A stretch of 64,000 bases of DNA from Amycolatopsis rifamycinica (GCF_000695625.1 NZ_JMQI01000061.1:1-64000), one strand, 5' to 3'. Shown: positions 53,799 through 61,857, counted from the stretch's first letter. The notes: generated by a model not told the origin, from the sequence alone. Translations and numbers: made by a program.

Positions 53799-55154
53799 TC
53801 AGGCGGCCTTCCGCTCCCGGCCCAGGTCCGTTGTGGACAGCGAGTGCCCCAGCCACTCCTCGTGGTCGAGCTGCCGCAGCCGCTCGTCGTCGGTGCGGGC
53901 CACCCGGCGCATCGCCACCCGCAGCAGCGGCGGGGCCATCACCGACGTCACGATCGCGACCAGCACCACCATCGTGTAGGTGGCGGTGTTGAGCACGCCG
54001 AGCCGCAGACCGGTGAGCGCCACGATCACCTCGATCACGCCACGGGAGTTCATCCCCGCGCCGAGGGCGAGCCCCTCCCAGCGGCTGAGCTTGCTGACCC
54101 GCGCGCCGGCGTAGGCGCCGACGAACTTGCCCACGATGGCCAGTGCCAGCAGGGCGAGCGCGGCCAGCGCCGTCGTCGGGTGCCACAGCGCGGTCAGGTC
54201 CATCCGGAGCCCGGCCGTGGCCAGGAACAGCGGCGCCAGCACGGAAAGCACCACGGTCCGCAGCCCGGCGAGCTTCGCCTGCGCGGCCCGCGACTGCGAG
54301 ATCAGGATGCCGGCCACGAACGCGCCGAACACCGGCTCCATCCCGAGGCTCTGCGTGGCGGCCGCGAACCCCAGCAGGATGATCACCGCCATGGCGACCG
54401 CCGGGCCCGCCTCCTCCCGGCGAGCGGCGCGGTCCATCAGCTTCCGCACCAGGACGCGGCCGACCGTCCCGGCCAGCGCGACGAACCCGACCAGGTAACC
54501 CACCGACAGCGAAACCACGCCGGCCGTGACCCCGACCGTGGCCGCCGCGGAGACCACCGACAGCAGCAGCCAGCCGACCGCGTCGTCGACCATCCCGGCC
54601 GCCAGGGTCAGCTGGCCGATGTTGCGGTGCAGCAGGCGCATGTCGGTGAGGGTCTTGGCGATGACGGGGATCGCCGTGACGCACATGGCGACGCCGATGA
54701 ACAGCGCGAACACCCACCGGTCGGTCTTCCCGCCGAGCAGGGAGCCCGGCAGCACGAACCCGAGCGCGATGCCCAGTGCCAAGGGCAGCAGGAGGCCGAA
54801 CAGGCTGACGGTGGCGGCGACCCGGCCCTGGCGGCGCAGGATGCGCGTGTCCAGGTGCGTGCCGGTGATGCCGACCAGCAGCAGCACGGCGAACTGGCCG
54901 ACCGCGTCGATCAGGTGGATCTGCTCGGCGGGCTGCGCGGGCAGCAGCCAGTTCGAGATGCCCGGCGCGAGGTGGCCCAGCAGGGACGGGCCGAGCAGCA
55001 GGCCGGTGACGAGCTCACCGACGACCGACGGCAGCCCGAAGCGCTCGCCGAGGCGGCCGAGCAGCTTGGCCAGGGTCAGCAGGACCAGCAGGCCCAGCAG
55101 GAAAAGCAACAGGGGATGGGGCGCGATCGGCGCCACCGGCGCGGCAAGATGCAT
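53799..55154 (-). CDS. Cation:proton antiporter (KefB/CPA2-like)
   Basis: The 451-residue membrane protein has about twelve helices. Conserved elements are VVGELVTGLLLGPSLLGHL, AAGMVDDAVGWLLLS with the ion-binding acidic residues, FGAFVAGILISQS and LGAGMNSRGVIEVIVA. There is no C-terminal TrkA/KTN domain. GGAGG precedes the ATG. Antiporters of this type occur in several enediyne clusters as presumed exporters. It is divergent from the apoprotein gene, suggesting joint regulation of export and sequestration. Confidence 0.88.
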   Translation of the reverse strand: MHLAAPVAPIAPHPLLLFLLGLLVLLTLAKLLGRLGERFGLPSVVGELVTGLLLGPSLLGHLAPGISNWLLPAQPAEQIHLIDAVGQFAVLLLVGITGTHLDTRILRRQGRVAATVSLFGLLLPLALGIALGFVLPGSLLGGKTDRWVFALFIGVAMCVTAIPVIAKTLTDMRLLHRNIGQLTLAAGMVDDAVGWLLLSVVSAAATVGVTAGVVSLSVGYLVGFVALAGTVGRVLVRKLMDRAARREEAGPAVAMAVIILLGFAAATQSLGMEPVFGAFVAGILISQSRAAQAKLAGLRTVVLSVLAPLFLATAGLRMDLTALWHPTTALAALALLALAIVGKFVGAYAGARVSKLSRWEGLALGAGMNSRGVIEVIVALTGLRLGVLNTATYTMVVLVAIVTSVMAPPLLRVAMRRVARTDDERLRQLDHEEWLGHSLSTTDLGRERKAA

Positions 55155-55352
55155 GGCTCGACCTCCACGGGAGTGTTCCGGTCGATTCTTTCGGTGGCCG
55201 TGCGCGGCGAGCGTCTCGATTCGTGCGGAACTCACGAAACGCAACTGCGTTCTTCCGGAAACACCGGGCCGACTCGGGCTCCGCCGTACAATCCGGGCAG
55301 GGGTCCGACTTTTCCTGTTTCCTCATCGCTGTCGAATGACAGGAGTTTTGCC
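55155..55352. promoter_or_regulatory. Divergent promoter region of antiporter and apoprotein genes
   Basis: This 198-bp region has lower GC stretches such as GATTCTTTCGG and ACTTTTCCTGTTTCC. The AGGAG ribosome-binding site of the apoprotein lies at about 55341. No gene is visible in it. Confidence 0.45.
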
Positions 55353-55775
55353 ATGCGTACCAGAATCCGCCGCATCGCGGCCGTGGCGGCGGCGGCCGCG
55401 GGGCTGACGGCCGTGGCCGCGCCCGCCGCCTCCGCCGCGTCGCCGGTCCACCTCTTCGCGGCGCCGACGTTCGCCTTGTCCGCCAACGCGACCGTGGCGG
55501 CGGTGGTCGTCGGGCTGCCGCCGAACGGCACGTTCTGGGTCGGCGAATGCGGCTGGGTGCCGACCGGCTGCGCCGGCAACCCGGCGACGGTCGTCGAAGT
55601 CCACAGCGACTCCAACGGCGTCGCCTACACGACGATCGTGGCCCAGAAGACCTACGTCGGAAACATCGGCGACGGCGTCGACGTGACGGTCGACTGCGCG
55701 GCGGTGCAATGCACCCTCGGCGCCTACGACGCTTCCGTCACGGCTCTCGACCGCGTCGACATCCATTTCCGCTGA
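55353..55775 (+). CDS. Neocarzinostatin-family enediyne apoprotein (chromoprotein)
   Basis: The 140-residue secreted protein has a signal peptide of about 28 residues (RIRRIAAVAAAAAGLTAVAA, ending PAASA). The mature all-beta domain of about 112 residues matches the NCS/C-1027 apoprotein family: FALSANATVAAVVVGLPPNG, ECGWVPTGC, YTTIVAQKTYVG, and VDCAAVQCTLGA. Four cysteines (66-73, 115-120) can form the two conserved disulphides. The first loop is short: six residues between cysteines, where NCS has nine. Such proteins bind and stabilise nine-membered enediyne chromophores outside the cell. AGGAG precedes the ATG. Confidence 0.93.
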   Translation: MRTRIRRIAAVAAAAAGLTAVAAPAASAASPVHLFAAPTFALSANATVAAVVVGLPPNGTFWVGECGWVPTGCAGNPATVVEVHSDSNGVAYTTIVAQKTYVGNIGDGVDVTVDCAAVQCTLGAYDASVTALDRVDIHFR

Positions 55776-55780
55776 GCTAT

Positions 55781-55810
55781 CGGAAAGCCCGCCATCGAAA
55801 AGCCCGCCAT
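55781..55810 (+). repeat. 15-bp direct repeat after apoprotein gene
   Basis: Two tandem copies of CGGAAAGCCCGCCAT-like sequence (one base differing) lie right after the apoprotein stop, before its terminator. It is probably a small slippage duplication. Confidence 0.6.
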
Positions 55811-55811
55811 C

Positions 55812-55850
55812 GGAAGGGCCGCCGCCGGGAATTCCGGTGGCGGCCTTTCC
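55812..55850. terminator. Terminator between apoprotein and DNA ligase genes
   Basis: The arms GGAAGGGCCGCCGCCGG and CCGGTGGCGGCCTTTCC pair nearly perfectly around GAATT, with TTTCC at the 3' end. It serves the apoprotein gene and possibly the converging ligase gene. Confidence 0.8.
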
Positions 55851-55855
55851 GGTGG

Positions 55856-57961
55856 TCAGGAAGCGAGGATTTCCGCGGCCCGCCCGGCGTCGCCGGAGTC
55901 GTGGGCGGCGAGGAGGTCGGCGAACCGCTCCGCGGGCAGGATCCGGACGCCCAGCGCTTCGGCCTTGCCGGCCTTGCTGCCCGAGCCGTCGCCGACGACC
56001 ACCAGGTCCGTCTTGGCCGACACCGAACTCGACGGAGTGCCGCCGAGCCGCTCGACGGCCAGGTTGCCTTCGTCGCGGTTCTTCAGCCCGGGCACCGCGC
56101 CGGTCACCACCACTCGCATCGGGGCGCCGTCGGCCTTGCGGAGCGGGAGCCCGGCGGGCGCGGCCTCGGCGGCCGGGGCCGCGAAGTCCGGCTCGGTCAT
56201 GGTCACGCCGCGGGCCACGAGCTTCTCGATGACCGGGGCGAGTTCGGCCAGTTCGCCGGCGATGGTGACCGCCCGCTCCAGGCCGACGCCTTCGACCTCC
56301 TGCAGCTGCTCGGGCGTGGCCGCCAGCAGCGCGTCCATCGAGCCGAAGTGCCGGGCCAGCCGCCGCGACACCGCGCGGCCGGCCATCCGGATGCCGAGCC
56401 CGGTCAGCAGGCTCGACAGCGGCCGCCGCTTGGTGAGCTCGATCGCCGCGACCAGCTTGCCGCCGGAGATCTCGCCGAGGCCGTCGAGCGCGGCCAGCCG
56501 CGGCACGTCGAGGTCGTACAGGTCGGCCGGATCGGCGACCAGCCCCTCGGCCACCAGCAGGTCGATGATCTTGCTGCCCATGCCCTCGATGTCCATCGCT
56601 TCGCGGGTGGCGTAGTGGGCGAGGATCTTCCGCGCGCCGCAGACCCGGCCGCCCGTGCAGCGCCAGCGCGTCTGCGAACGGTCGATCGCCGACCCGCAAT
56701 CGGGGCAGACCTCGGGCGGGGTGAACGGCTTGGCGTTCTTCGGCCGCTCGTCGAGCTTGGCGCCGGTGATCTCGGGGATCACGTCACCCGCCCGGCGGAC
56801 GAACACGGTGTCGCCGACGCGGACGTTGCGGCGCTCGAGGTCGTCGAAGTTGTGCAGGGTCGCCGAGACGACCTTCACGCCGTCGATGAACACCGGCTCG
56901 AGCGTCGCGACCGGGGTGATCACGCCGGTGCGGCCGACCTGGACGTCGATGGCCAGCAACCGGGTGCTGCGGGTGTCGGCGGGGAACTTCACGGCCACGC
57001 CCCAGCGCGGCGCCTTGGCCGACGCCCCGGCGGCGGCGCGGTCTTCCGGGTGGTCGGCCTTGATGACGGCACCGTCCACGCCGTAGCCGAGCGCGCCGCG
57101 CAGGTCCCGGATCTCGGCGACCGCGGCCTCGATCTCTTCGGGGCCGCGGCACACCTTCAGCGCGGGCTTGGCCGCGGCCGTCGTCGCGACGCCCAGCTTT
57201 TCCAGCTGCGCCATGGCTTCCGAATGTGTCTCGTCGTCGGCCATCCCCTGCACGGAGTAGGCGACGAACGACAGGGGCGCCGAGTAGGCGCGGTCGATCG
57301 CGCGCAGCGTCCCGGCGGCGGCGCTGCGCGGGTGCGCGAACGCGGGCTCGCCGTGGCCGGTGCGCAGTTCGTTGGCCGTCGCGAAGTCCTCGTCGGTCAT
57401 GAACACCTCGCCGCGGACCTCGATGGTCCGGGGTGCGGACAGCCTCGCGGGCAGGCCCTTCGCCAGGATCGCGCGGGTGGTGACGTCCTCGCCCATCGTC
57501 CCGGTGCCGCGCGTGAGGACCAGCTTCAGCCGGCCGCGGGAGTAGCGGGCCGCCACGGCGAGGCCGTCCAGCTTCGGCTCGACCGTGTAGGCCGCGACCG
57601 GGTGGCCGAGGACGCGCTCGAGCCGGGCCGCCCACTTCCGCAGCGACTCGGTGTCGAAGACGTTGTCCAGGCCCAGCATCGGCGTGCTGTGCGGGATCTC
57701 GGTCCCGGGCGCGACGCCCGCGCCGACGGCCTCGGTCGGGGTGTCCGCGGCCTTCCACGCCGGGTGCGCGGCCTCGGTCGCGATCGCGCGGGCCAGCAAG
57801 GCGTCGTAGGCGTCGTCGTCCATGAGCACGTCCTGGCCGGCGTAGTACGCGGCCGCGGCGGCGCGGATTTCGGCGAGGGCCTTCTCGTAGCGCGCGGCCG
57901 ACGGGAAGGGCTTCGCCTTCGCCGGGTCGACGGGGTCGCCGGTGGACAGGGCCGTGGTCAT
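55856..57961 (-). CDS. NAD-dependent DNA ligase (LigA family, divergent paralogue)
   Basis: The 701-residue full-length ligase has domain Ia with YY motifs, adenylation site Lys130 in VEPKLDGLA, a GEVF segment, an OB fold, a four-Cys zinc finger (CPDCG...CTGGRVCGAR), helix-hairpin-helix repeats and a C-terminal BRCT domain (MRVVVTGAVPGLKNRDEGN). Several motifs depart from the housekeeping actinobacterial LigA (for example EPKLDG instead of ELKIDG). This suggests a second copy dedicated to the cluster. It would seal strand breaks, a plausible self-resistance function. Confidence 0.92.
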   Translation of the reverse strand: MTTALSTGDPVDPAKAKPFPSAARYEKALAEIRAAAAAYYAGQDVLMDDDAYDALLARAIATEAAHPAWKAADTPTEAVGAGVAPGTEIPHSTPMLGLDNVFDTESLRKWAARLERVLGHPVAAYTVEPKLDGLAVAARYSRGRLKLVLTRGTGTMGEDVTTRAILAKGLPARLSAPRTIEVRGEVFMTDEDFATANELRTGHGEPAFAHPRSAAAGTLRAIDRAYSAPLSFVAYSVQGMADDETHSEAMAQLEKLGVATTAAAKPALKVCRGPEEIEAAVAEIRDLRGALGYGVDGAVIKADHPEDRAAAGASAKAPRWGVAVKFPADTRSTRLLAIDVQVGRTGVITPVATLEPVFIDGVKVVSATLHNFDDLERRNVRVGDTVFVRRAGDVIPEITGAKLDERPKNAKPFTPPEVCPDCGSAIDRSQTRWRCTGGRVCGARKILAHYATREAMDIEGMGSKIIDLLVAEGLVADPADLYDLDVPRLAALDGLGEISGGKLVAAIELTKRRPLSSLLTGLGIRMAGRAVSRRLARHFGSMDALLAATPEQLQEVEGVGLERAVTIAGELAELAPVIEKLVARGVTMTEPDFAAPAAEAAPAGLPLRKADGAPMRVVVTGAVPGLKNRDEGNLAVERLGGTPSSSVSAKTDLVVVGDGSGSKAGKAEALGVRILPAERFADLLAAHDSGDAGRAAEILAS

Positions 57962-58051
57962 CGGAATCCCCCGCTCGTCGGTCGTCGGGTGGGCCGGACG
58001 GGCCCGCCGGGGACGCTAGTCGCGGAGCCCCCGTCCGCCATCTCCCAAAAT

Positions 58052-58104
58052 GCCGTGAAGGCCACCTCGAGGGACGCCGGGTTCCTCGAGGTGGCCTTCA
58101 CGGC
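58052..58104 (-). terminator. Terminator between SgcJ-like gene and ligase gene
   Basis: A perfect 21-bp stem (arms containing GTGAAGGCCACCTCGAGG and its complement) with an 11-nt loop begins 9 nt beyond the SgcJ-like stop on the minus strand. It makes the ligase an independent transcript. Confidence 0.85.
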
Positions 58105-58112
58105 GCCGGTGC

Positions 58113-58589
58113 TCAGCCCTTGACCGGGCTGCTCTGGTGCGAGAACAGGTTCAGGTCGCCGTCGGCGTTGCGGACGACCACCCAGACCGCGCGGATCTGG
58201 TTCTCCGGCGCGATCTCGGACTCGCCGGCGCGGATGATCCCGCCCTCGGTGACCGCGATCGCGACGTTCTCGTCGAGGAACTTGACCTCGAGCGGCCAGC
58301 CGTAGACGTGCGCCCCCTTGAGGGGACCCGAGAACCCGGCGCGCATGTAGTCGCGGATCTCGTCCTGGCTGGTCAGCTGGTTGTCCTGGAGCAGCAGGCT
58401 GCCGTTGGCGGTGAACACGTCCGCGAACACGTCCGCGTCGTTCTTCAGCCAGGCGTCCTGGATGCGCTGCGGAACGGTGAGGACGGCCTTTTCGTCCGCG
58501 CTGGTGAATTCGCGGTAGAAAGAGGTGTCCTCGGTCACTCCGTGCGCGGCGAGGATCGTGGTGGCATCGCCCCACGAATTGGTCGGCAC
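58113..58589 (-). CDS. SgcJ/EcaC-family NTF2-like protein 1
   Basis: The 158-residue protein has the SnoaL/NTF2-like fold of the SgcJ family from the C-1027 locus: VLTVPQRIQDAWLKNDADVF, FTANGSLLLQDNQLTSQDEI, and IRAVWVVVRNADGDLNLFSH ending QSSPVKG. SgcJ-type proteins form cone-shaped pockets and are needed for enediyne biosynthesis in ways not fully defined. It forms a two-gene unit with the next gene upstream (58614-59081). Confidence 0.88.
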   Translation of the reverse strand: MPTNSWGDATTILAAHGVTEDTSFYREFTSADEKAVLTVPQRIQDAWLKNDADVFADVFTANGSLLLQDNQLTSQDEIRDYMRAGFSGPLKGAHVYGWPLEVKFLDENVAIAVTEGGIIRAGESEIAPENQIRAVWVVVRNADGDLNLFSHQSSPVKG

Positions 58590-58613
58590 AATGATCTCCC
58601 GGTTCGTTTCGAG

Positions 58614-59081
58614 TTACCAGCGGAGGGTGGCGCCGGAGCCGCGCGGGCTGTTCTGGTAGACGGCCAGCTGCCATTCGTTGTCGCGCTTCACGACGACCCA
58701 GGTCGACCGGACGGCGAGTTCCTCGTCGATCTCGGTCTCGCCGGGGGCGAGGATGCCGCCGTGCGTGCGGATGAGCGCGACGGTGTCCGAGACGAACCGG
58801 AGGTTGACCGGCTTGCCGGTGACGCCGGTGCCCTTGAACGGACCGGCGTAAGCGGCGGCCATGAACGAACCGATCTCGTCGCGGCCCTTCTTCAGCACGT
58901 CACCGGGCAGGATGAGGATGCCGTCCTCGGTGAAGGCCTTGGCGACGCCGTAGCCGTCGTTCTTGCTCCAGGCGGCGATCAGCCGCAGCGGGACGTCGAG
59001 GGCTTCCTTTTCCTTTTCGGAGGTGAAGGGCCCGTAGTAGTCGTCCAGCCTGGCCTGGTCGTCAGAAGTGGGTGCGGACAC
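58614..59081 (-). CDS. SgcJ/EcaC-family NTF2-like protein 2
   Basis: The 155-residue paralogue of its neighbour has DVPLRLIAAWSKNDGYGVAK, FTEDGILILPGDVLKKGRDE and VRSTWVVVKRDNEWQLAVYQ ending NSPRGSG. GGAGAAGCAACA precedes the GTG start, which is chosen over upstream codons because it gives the family's normal length. It lies 24 bp upstream of paralogue 1 on the same strand and is divergent from paralogue 3. Confidence 0.87.
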   Translation of the reverse strand: MSAPTSDDQARLDDYYGPFTSEKEKEALDVPLRLIAAWSKNDGYGVAKAFTEDGILILPGDVLKKGRDEIGSFMAAAYAGPFKGTGVTGKPVNLRFVSDTVALIRTHGGILAPGETEIDEELAVRSTWVVVKRDNEWQLAVYQNSPRGSGATLRW

Positions 59082-59296
59082 TGTTGCTTCTCCTTCGATC
59101 GGTCGGCCAACCAACGGGCAGGGATACGATCGGCCCATACGAGGTTTATGGTCACACGGGCGCCGGGCCGGAAACCTCTCCTGCGTTGCCGCGGTTGCCC
59201 CGCCCTTTCCCGCAGGAGAGGAGATGCCGGGACGTGGTGTTCCCCGGAATGCTGGCCACGGAGATTCGAGCCAATTGACCAGCCAAGGAGAGCCGG

Positions 59297-59752
59297 ATGT
59301 CCGAGAAGGCATCGTCCCTCGTCGCGGGGGCCAAGCAGTGGGCGACCTACTACGGCAAGTTCACCCAGGGCGAGGAAAGCGCCGCGCTGACCGCCCAGCT
59401 GCGCGCGCGGGCCGCCTGGGACGCGAACGACGCCGCCGCGTTCGCCGCCTCGTTCGCCGAGAACGGCAGCATCCTCGTCGACGACGAGCAGATCAACGGG
59501 CGTGAGGCGATCCAGGCGTTCTTCACCGACGCCTTCGGCGCCCGGCTCGCCGGGACCAAGCTGCACACCGAGCCGATCGAGGTGAAGGTCCTCGAGCCGG
59601 GTGTGGCCGTCGTGATCACCGACGGCGGCGTCCTCTACGACGGCGAGACGACCGTGCCGGCCGAGCGCACCGTCCGCGGCACGTGGGTCGCCGCGCAGGT
59701 CGACGGCGAGTGGCGCGTGGTGTCCCAGCAGACCAGCCCGGTCAAGGGCTGA
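59297..59752 (+). CDS. SgcJ/EcaC-family NTF2-like protein 3
   Basis: The 151-residue third paralogue has ALTAQLRARAAWDANDAAAF, FAENGSILVDDEQINGREAI, TDGGVLYDGETTVPAERTVR and a VVSQQTSPVKG ending almost identical to paralogue 1. AAGGAG precedes the ATG. It is followed 10 bp later by tpx, with which it forms an operon. Three copies in one cluster imply different partners or steps. Confidence 0.88.
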   Translation: MSEKASSLVAGAKQWATYYGKFTQGEESAALTAQLRARAAWDANDAAAFAASFAENGSILVDDEQINGREAIQAFFTDAFGARLAGTKLHTEPIEVKVLEPGVAVVITDGGVLYDGETTVPAERTVRGTWVAAQVDGEWRVVSQQTSPVKG

Positions 59753-59762
59753 GGGGGCGGGC

Positions 59763-60311
59763 ATGACGAGCACCGAACGCACCGGCGTCACGACGTTCCG
59801 GGGGAACCCGGTGACGCTGCTGGGCCCGGCCGTCGCCGTCGGCGACCAGGCGCCCGACTTCACCGCGCTGGCCAACGACATGACTCCGGTCCGGTTCTCC
59901 TCGCTGAGCGGCACGACGCGGGTGATCTCGGTCGTCCCGTCGCTGGAGACGCCGGTCTGCGACATGCAGACGCGCCGCTTCAACGAAGCGGTGACCGAGC
60001 TCGGCGAGGCGTCGGTGCTGACGGTGTCGGTCGACCTCCCGTTCGCACAGGCCCGCTGGTGCGGCGCGGCGGGCGTCGACGGCGTCCGGACCCTGTCCGA
60101 CCACCGCGACCTGGCGTTCGGCCTCGCCTACGGCGTGGTGATCAAGGAGTTCCGCCTGCTGGCCCGCGCGGTGTTCGTGGTCGACGCCGCCGACACGGTG
60201 GTCCACGCCGAGTACGTCCCCGAAGTCGGCCAGGCCCCGAACTTCGACGCCGCGGTGATCGCGGCCCAAGGAGCCGAAACCGCGCGCCGAGCCGCCGGCC
60301 GCGCCGCCTGA
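59763..60311 (+). CDS. tpx: Thiol peroxidase (Tpx, 2-Cys peroxiredoxin)
   Basis: The 182-residue peroxiredoxin has peroxidatic Cys66 in SLETPVCDMQTRRF and resolving Cys100 in FAQARWCGAAG, as in Tpx. The N-terminal FRGNPVTLLGPAVAVGDQAP is also typical. It reduces peroxides in the cytoplasm. It is in an operon with an SgcJ-like gene, suggesting protection from oxidative damage linked to enediyne production. Confidence 0.93.
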   Translation: MTSTERTGVTTFRGNPVTLLGPAVAVGDQAPDFTALANDMTPVRFSSLSGTTRVISVVPSLETPVCDMQTRRFNEAVTELGEASVLTVSVDLPFAQARWCGAAGVDGVRTLSDHRDLAFGLAYGVVIKEFRLLARAVFVVDAADTVVHAEYVPEVGQAPNFDAAVIAAQGAETARRAAGRAA

Positions 60312-60333
60312 CCGTCCGTTCGCGACGGTCACC

Positions 60334-60381
60334 CGCGAAGGCCGCCGCCCGGGTCCCCCTGCACCCGGCCGGCGGCCTTCG
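60334..60381 (+). terminator. Terminator of tpx
   Basis: The arms GCGAAGGCCGCCGCCCGGGT and ACCCGGCCGGCGGCCTTCGC pair with one mismatch, and TTTGCC follows. It starts 22 nt after the tpx stop. Confidence 0.82.
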
Positions 60382-60508
60382 CTTTGCCGTACCCGGGGTC
60401 CGGACCCGCGTGATGCCTCCCCAGTCACGCGAGATGCCCGCTCGATCACACGTGATGCCCTCCCGGTCACAGAACTGGAGTTGCCCCGGTGAGGCGGACA
60501 CGGGGTTT

Positions 60509-61393
60509 TCAGGCAGCGTGGGTCTGAGCGTAGTGGTTGGTTCGGGTTTCGGCTGGGGTGTTGTGGCCGTTGGTGGAGTGCAGCCTGGTGTGGTTGTAGT
60601 AGCGCAGCCAGGTGAACACATCCTGGCGGGCTTGGGCTCGGGTGCGCCAGATGGCGGTGCCGATCTCGGTGTTGAGGGTGGCGAAGAAGGCTTCGGCGAC
60701 GGCGTTGTCATAACAGGACCCGACCCGCCCCACCGACGCCCGGATCGAGTGCTCGGCCAGCGCGGTGCGGAACTGACCGGAGGTGTACTGGACACCGCGG
60801 TCGGAATGGAACACCGCCTCGGGCCGGATGAGGCCGCGGGCAGTCGCGAGGTTGATCGCGTCGCAGACCAGGCTGGTGCGCATGTGCTCGGCCATGGCGT
60901 GGCCGACGACCTCGCGGGTGTGCAGGTCGATGACGGTGGCCAGGTAGAGCCAGCCTTGGAAGGTGGGCAGGCAGGTGATGTCCCCGACCAGCCGTGTCCC
61001 CGGTTGATCGGCGGTGAAGTCGCGGCGAATCAGATCACCGACCGGCGTGACCGGGCCGGTGGCGGGGCGGGTGGTGGTGCGGCGTTTGCGGCGGGTGATC
61101 CCGGCCAGCCCGTGCTCACGCATCAGCCGCTCCACCCGCTTGTGATTCACCACGATCCCGCGCCGGTGCAGCTCGGCGGTGATCCGCGGAACCCCGTAGG
61201 CGCTGCGGTGCTCAGCATGAATCCGGCCGATCAGGGCGACCAGGCCGGCCTCGGCCTCCGCCCGCGCGGCCCGGGCCTGCTCGGCGCGGATCCACTCGTG
61301 AAAGCCCTGCCGGCGCAACCCCAGGACCTGGCACAACCGCTTCACACCGAACTCGGTGCGGTGTTCGGAGATGAACCGGTAGCGGTAGATCAT
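60509..61393 (-). CDS. IS3-family transposase OrfB (DDE integrase)
   Basis: The 294-residue rve-type integrase has an N-terminal HTH_21 segment (HRSAYGVPRITAELHRRGIV) and DDE catalytic residues in RLVGDITCLPT, VFHSDRGVQY and NAVAEAFFATLNTE. The ATG overlaps the OrfA stop (ATGA), so OrfB may be made by coupling or by the programmed frameshift usual in IS3. The frame is intact and could be active. Confidence 0.92.
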   Translation of the reverse strand: MIYRYRFISEHRTEFGVKRLCQVLGLRRQGFHEWIRAEQARAARAEAEAGLVALIGRIHAEHRSAYGVPRITAELHRRGIVVNHKRVERLMREHGLAGITRRKRRTTTRPATGPVTPVGDLIRRDFTADQPGTRLVGDITCLPTFQGWLYLATVIDLHTREVVGHAMAEHMRTSLVCDAINLATARGLIRPEAVFHSDRGVQYTSGQFRTALAEHSIRASVGRVGSCYDNAVAEAFFATLNTEIGTAIWRTRAQARQDVFTWLRYYNHTRLHSTNGHNTPAETRTNHYAQTHAA

Positions 61394-61677
61394 CGATCCA
61401 TCTCGCGCGCAAAATAGGCGGCCGCTTTCCGCAGGATCTCCTTCTCTTTCTGCAGCTCAGCGACTTGGCGCCGCAGCCGCGTCACCTCATCGGCCACCGC
61501 CGGGTCCTCCACCGGTCCGGCCTCGGCGGCCTGCTTGGCGGTGTTGACCCACGACCGCAGGGTCTCGTGGTTGACCCCAAGTTCCCGCGCGATCTGCCGC
61601 AACGGCCGATCACTCGTGCTGACCAACTCGACCGCATCCCGACGGAACTGCTCCGGATACTTCGACCTGGAAGACAC
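61390..61677 (-). CDS. IS3-family transposase OrfA (HTH)
   Basis: The 95-residue HTH_Tnp_1 protein has RSKYPEQFRRDAVELVSTSD, QIARELGVNHETLRSWVNTA and a C-terminal leucine zipper (EVTRLRRQVAELQKEKEILR). It binds the IS ends. The GTG at 61677 is preferred; an ATG eight codons upstream is possible. Confidence 0.9.
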   Translation of the reverse strand: MSSRSKYPEQFRRDAVELVSTSDRPLRQIARELGVNHETLRSWVNTAKQAAEAGPVEDPAVADEVTRLRRQVAELQKEKEILRKAAAYFAREMDR

Positions 61678-61857
61678 CAGGACATCCTCCCTCCAGACCA
61701 CTGTCTGGAATCAAGGTGTCCGGCCCCAGGGGGCAACTCCACGTGATGCCCTCCCGGTCACGGAACCCGCGAGGGCGAAGGCGGAACTCGCGTGACCGGG
61801 GAGGCATCACGCGTGATCAGGCGGGCATCACGCGTGATTGAAGGGGCATCACGGGAA

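Larger units (their letters stand above)
60476..61741 (-). mobile_element. IS3-family insertion sequence
   Basis: The element is about 1.27 kb. Imperfect terminal inverted repeats of about 26 bp each start TGGAGTTGCCCC and have GCGGACAC/GCCGGACAC further in. It carries OrfA and OrfB on the minus strand. No clear 3-4 bp target duplication is visible at the ends. It is inserted inside repeat array 3, between tpx and the aryl ligase. Confidence 0.88.
60410..61853. repeat. 21-bp repeat array 3, split by an IS3 element
   Basis: Left part (60410-60475): about three minus-orientation units. Right part (61742-61853): one minus unit, a gap, then about three plus-orientation units. The insertion sequence lies between them. 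The array sits between the converging tpx and aryl ligase genes, as array 1 does between rrn and cobF. Flanking units on both sides of the IS are nearly identical. Confidence 0.85.
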
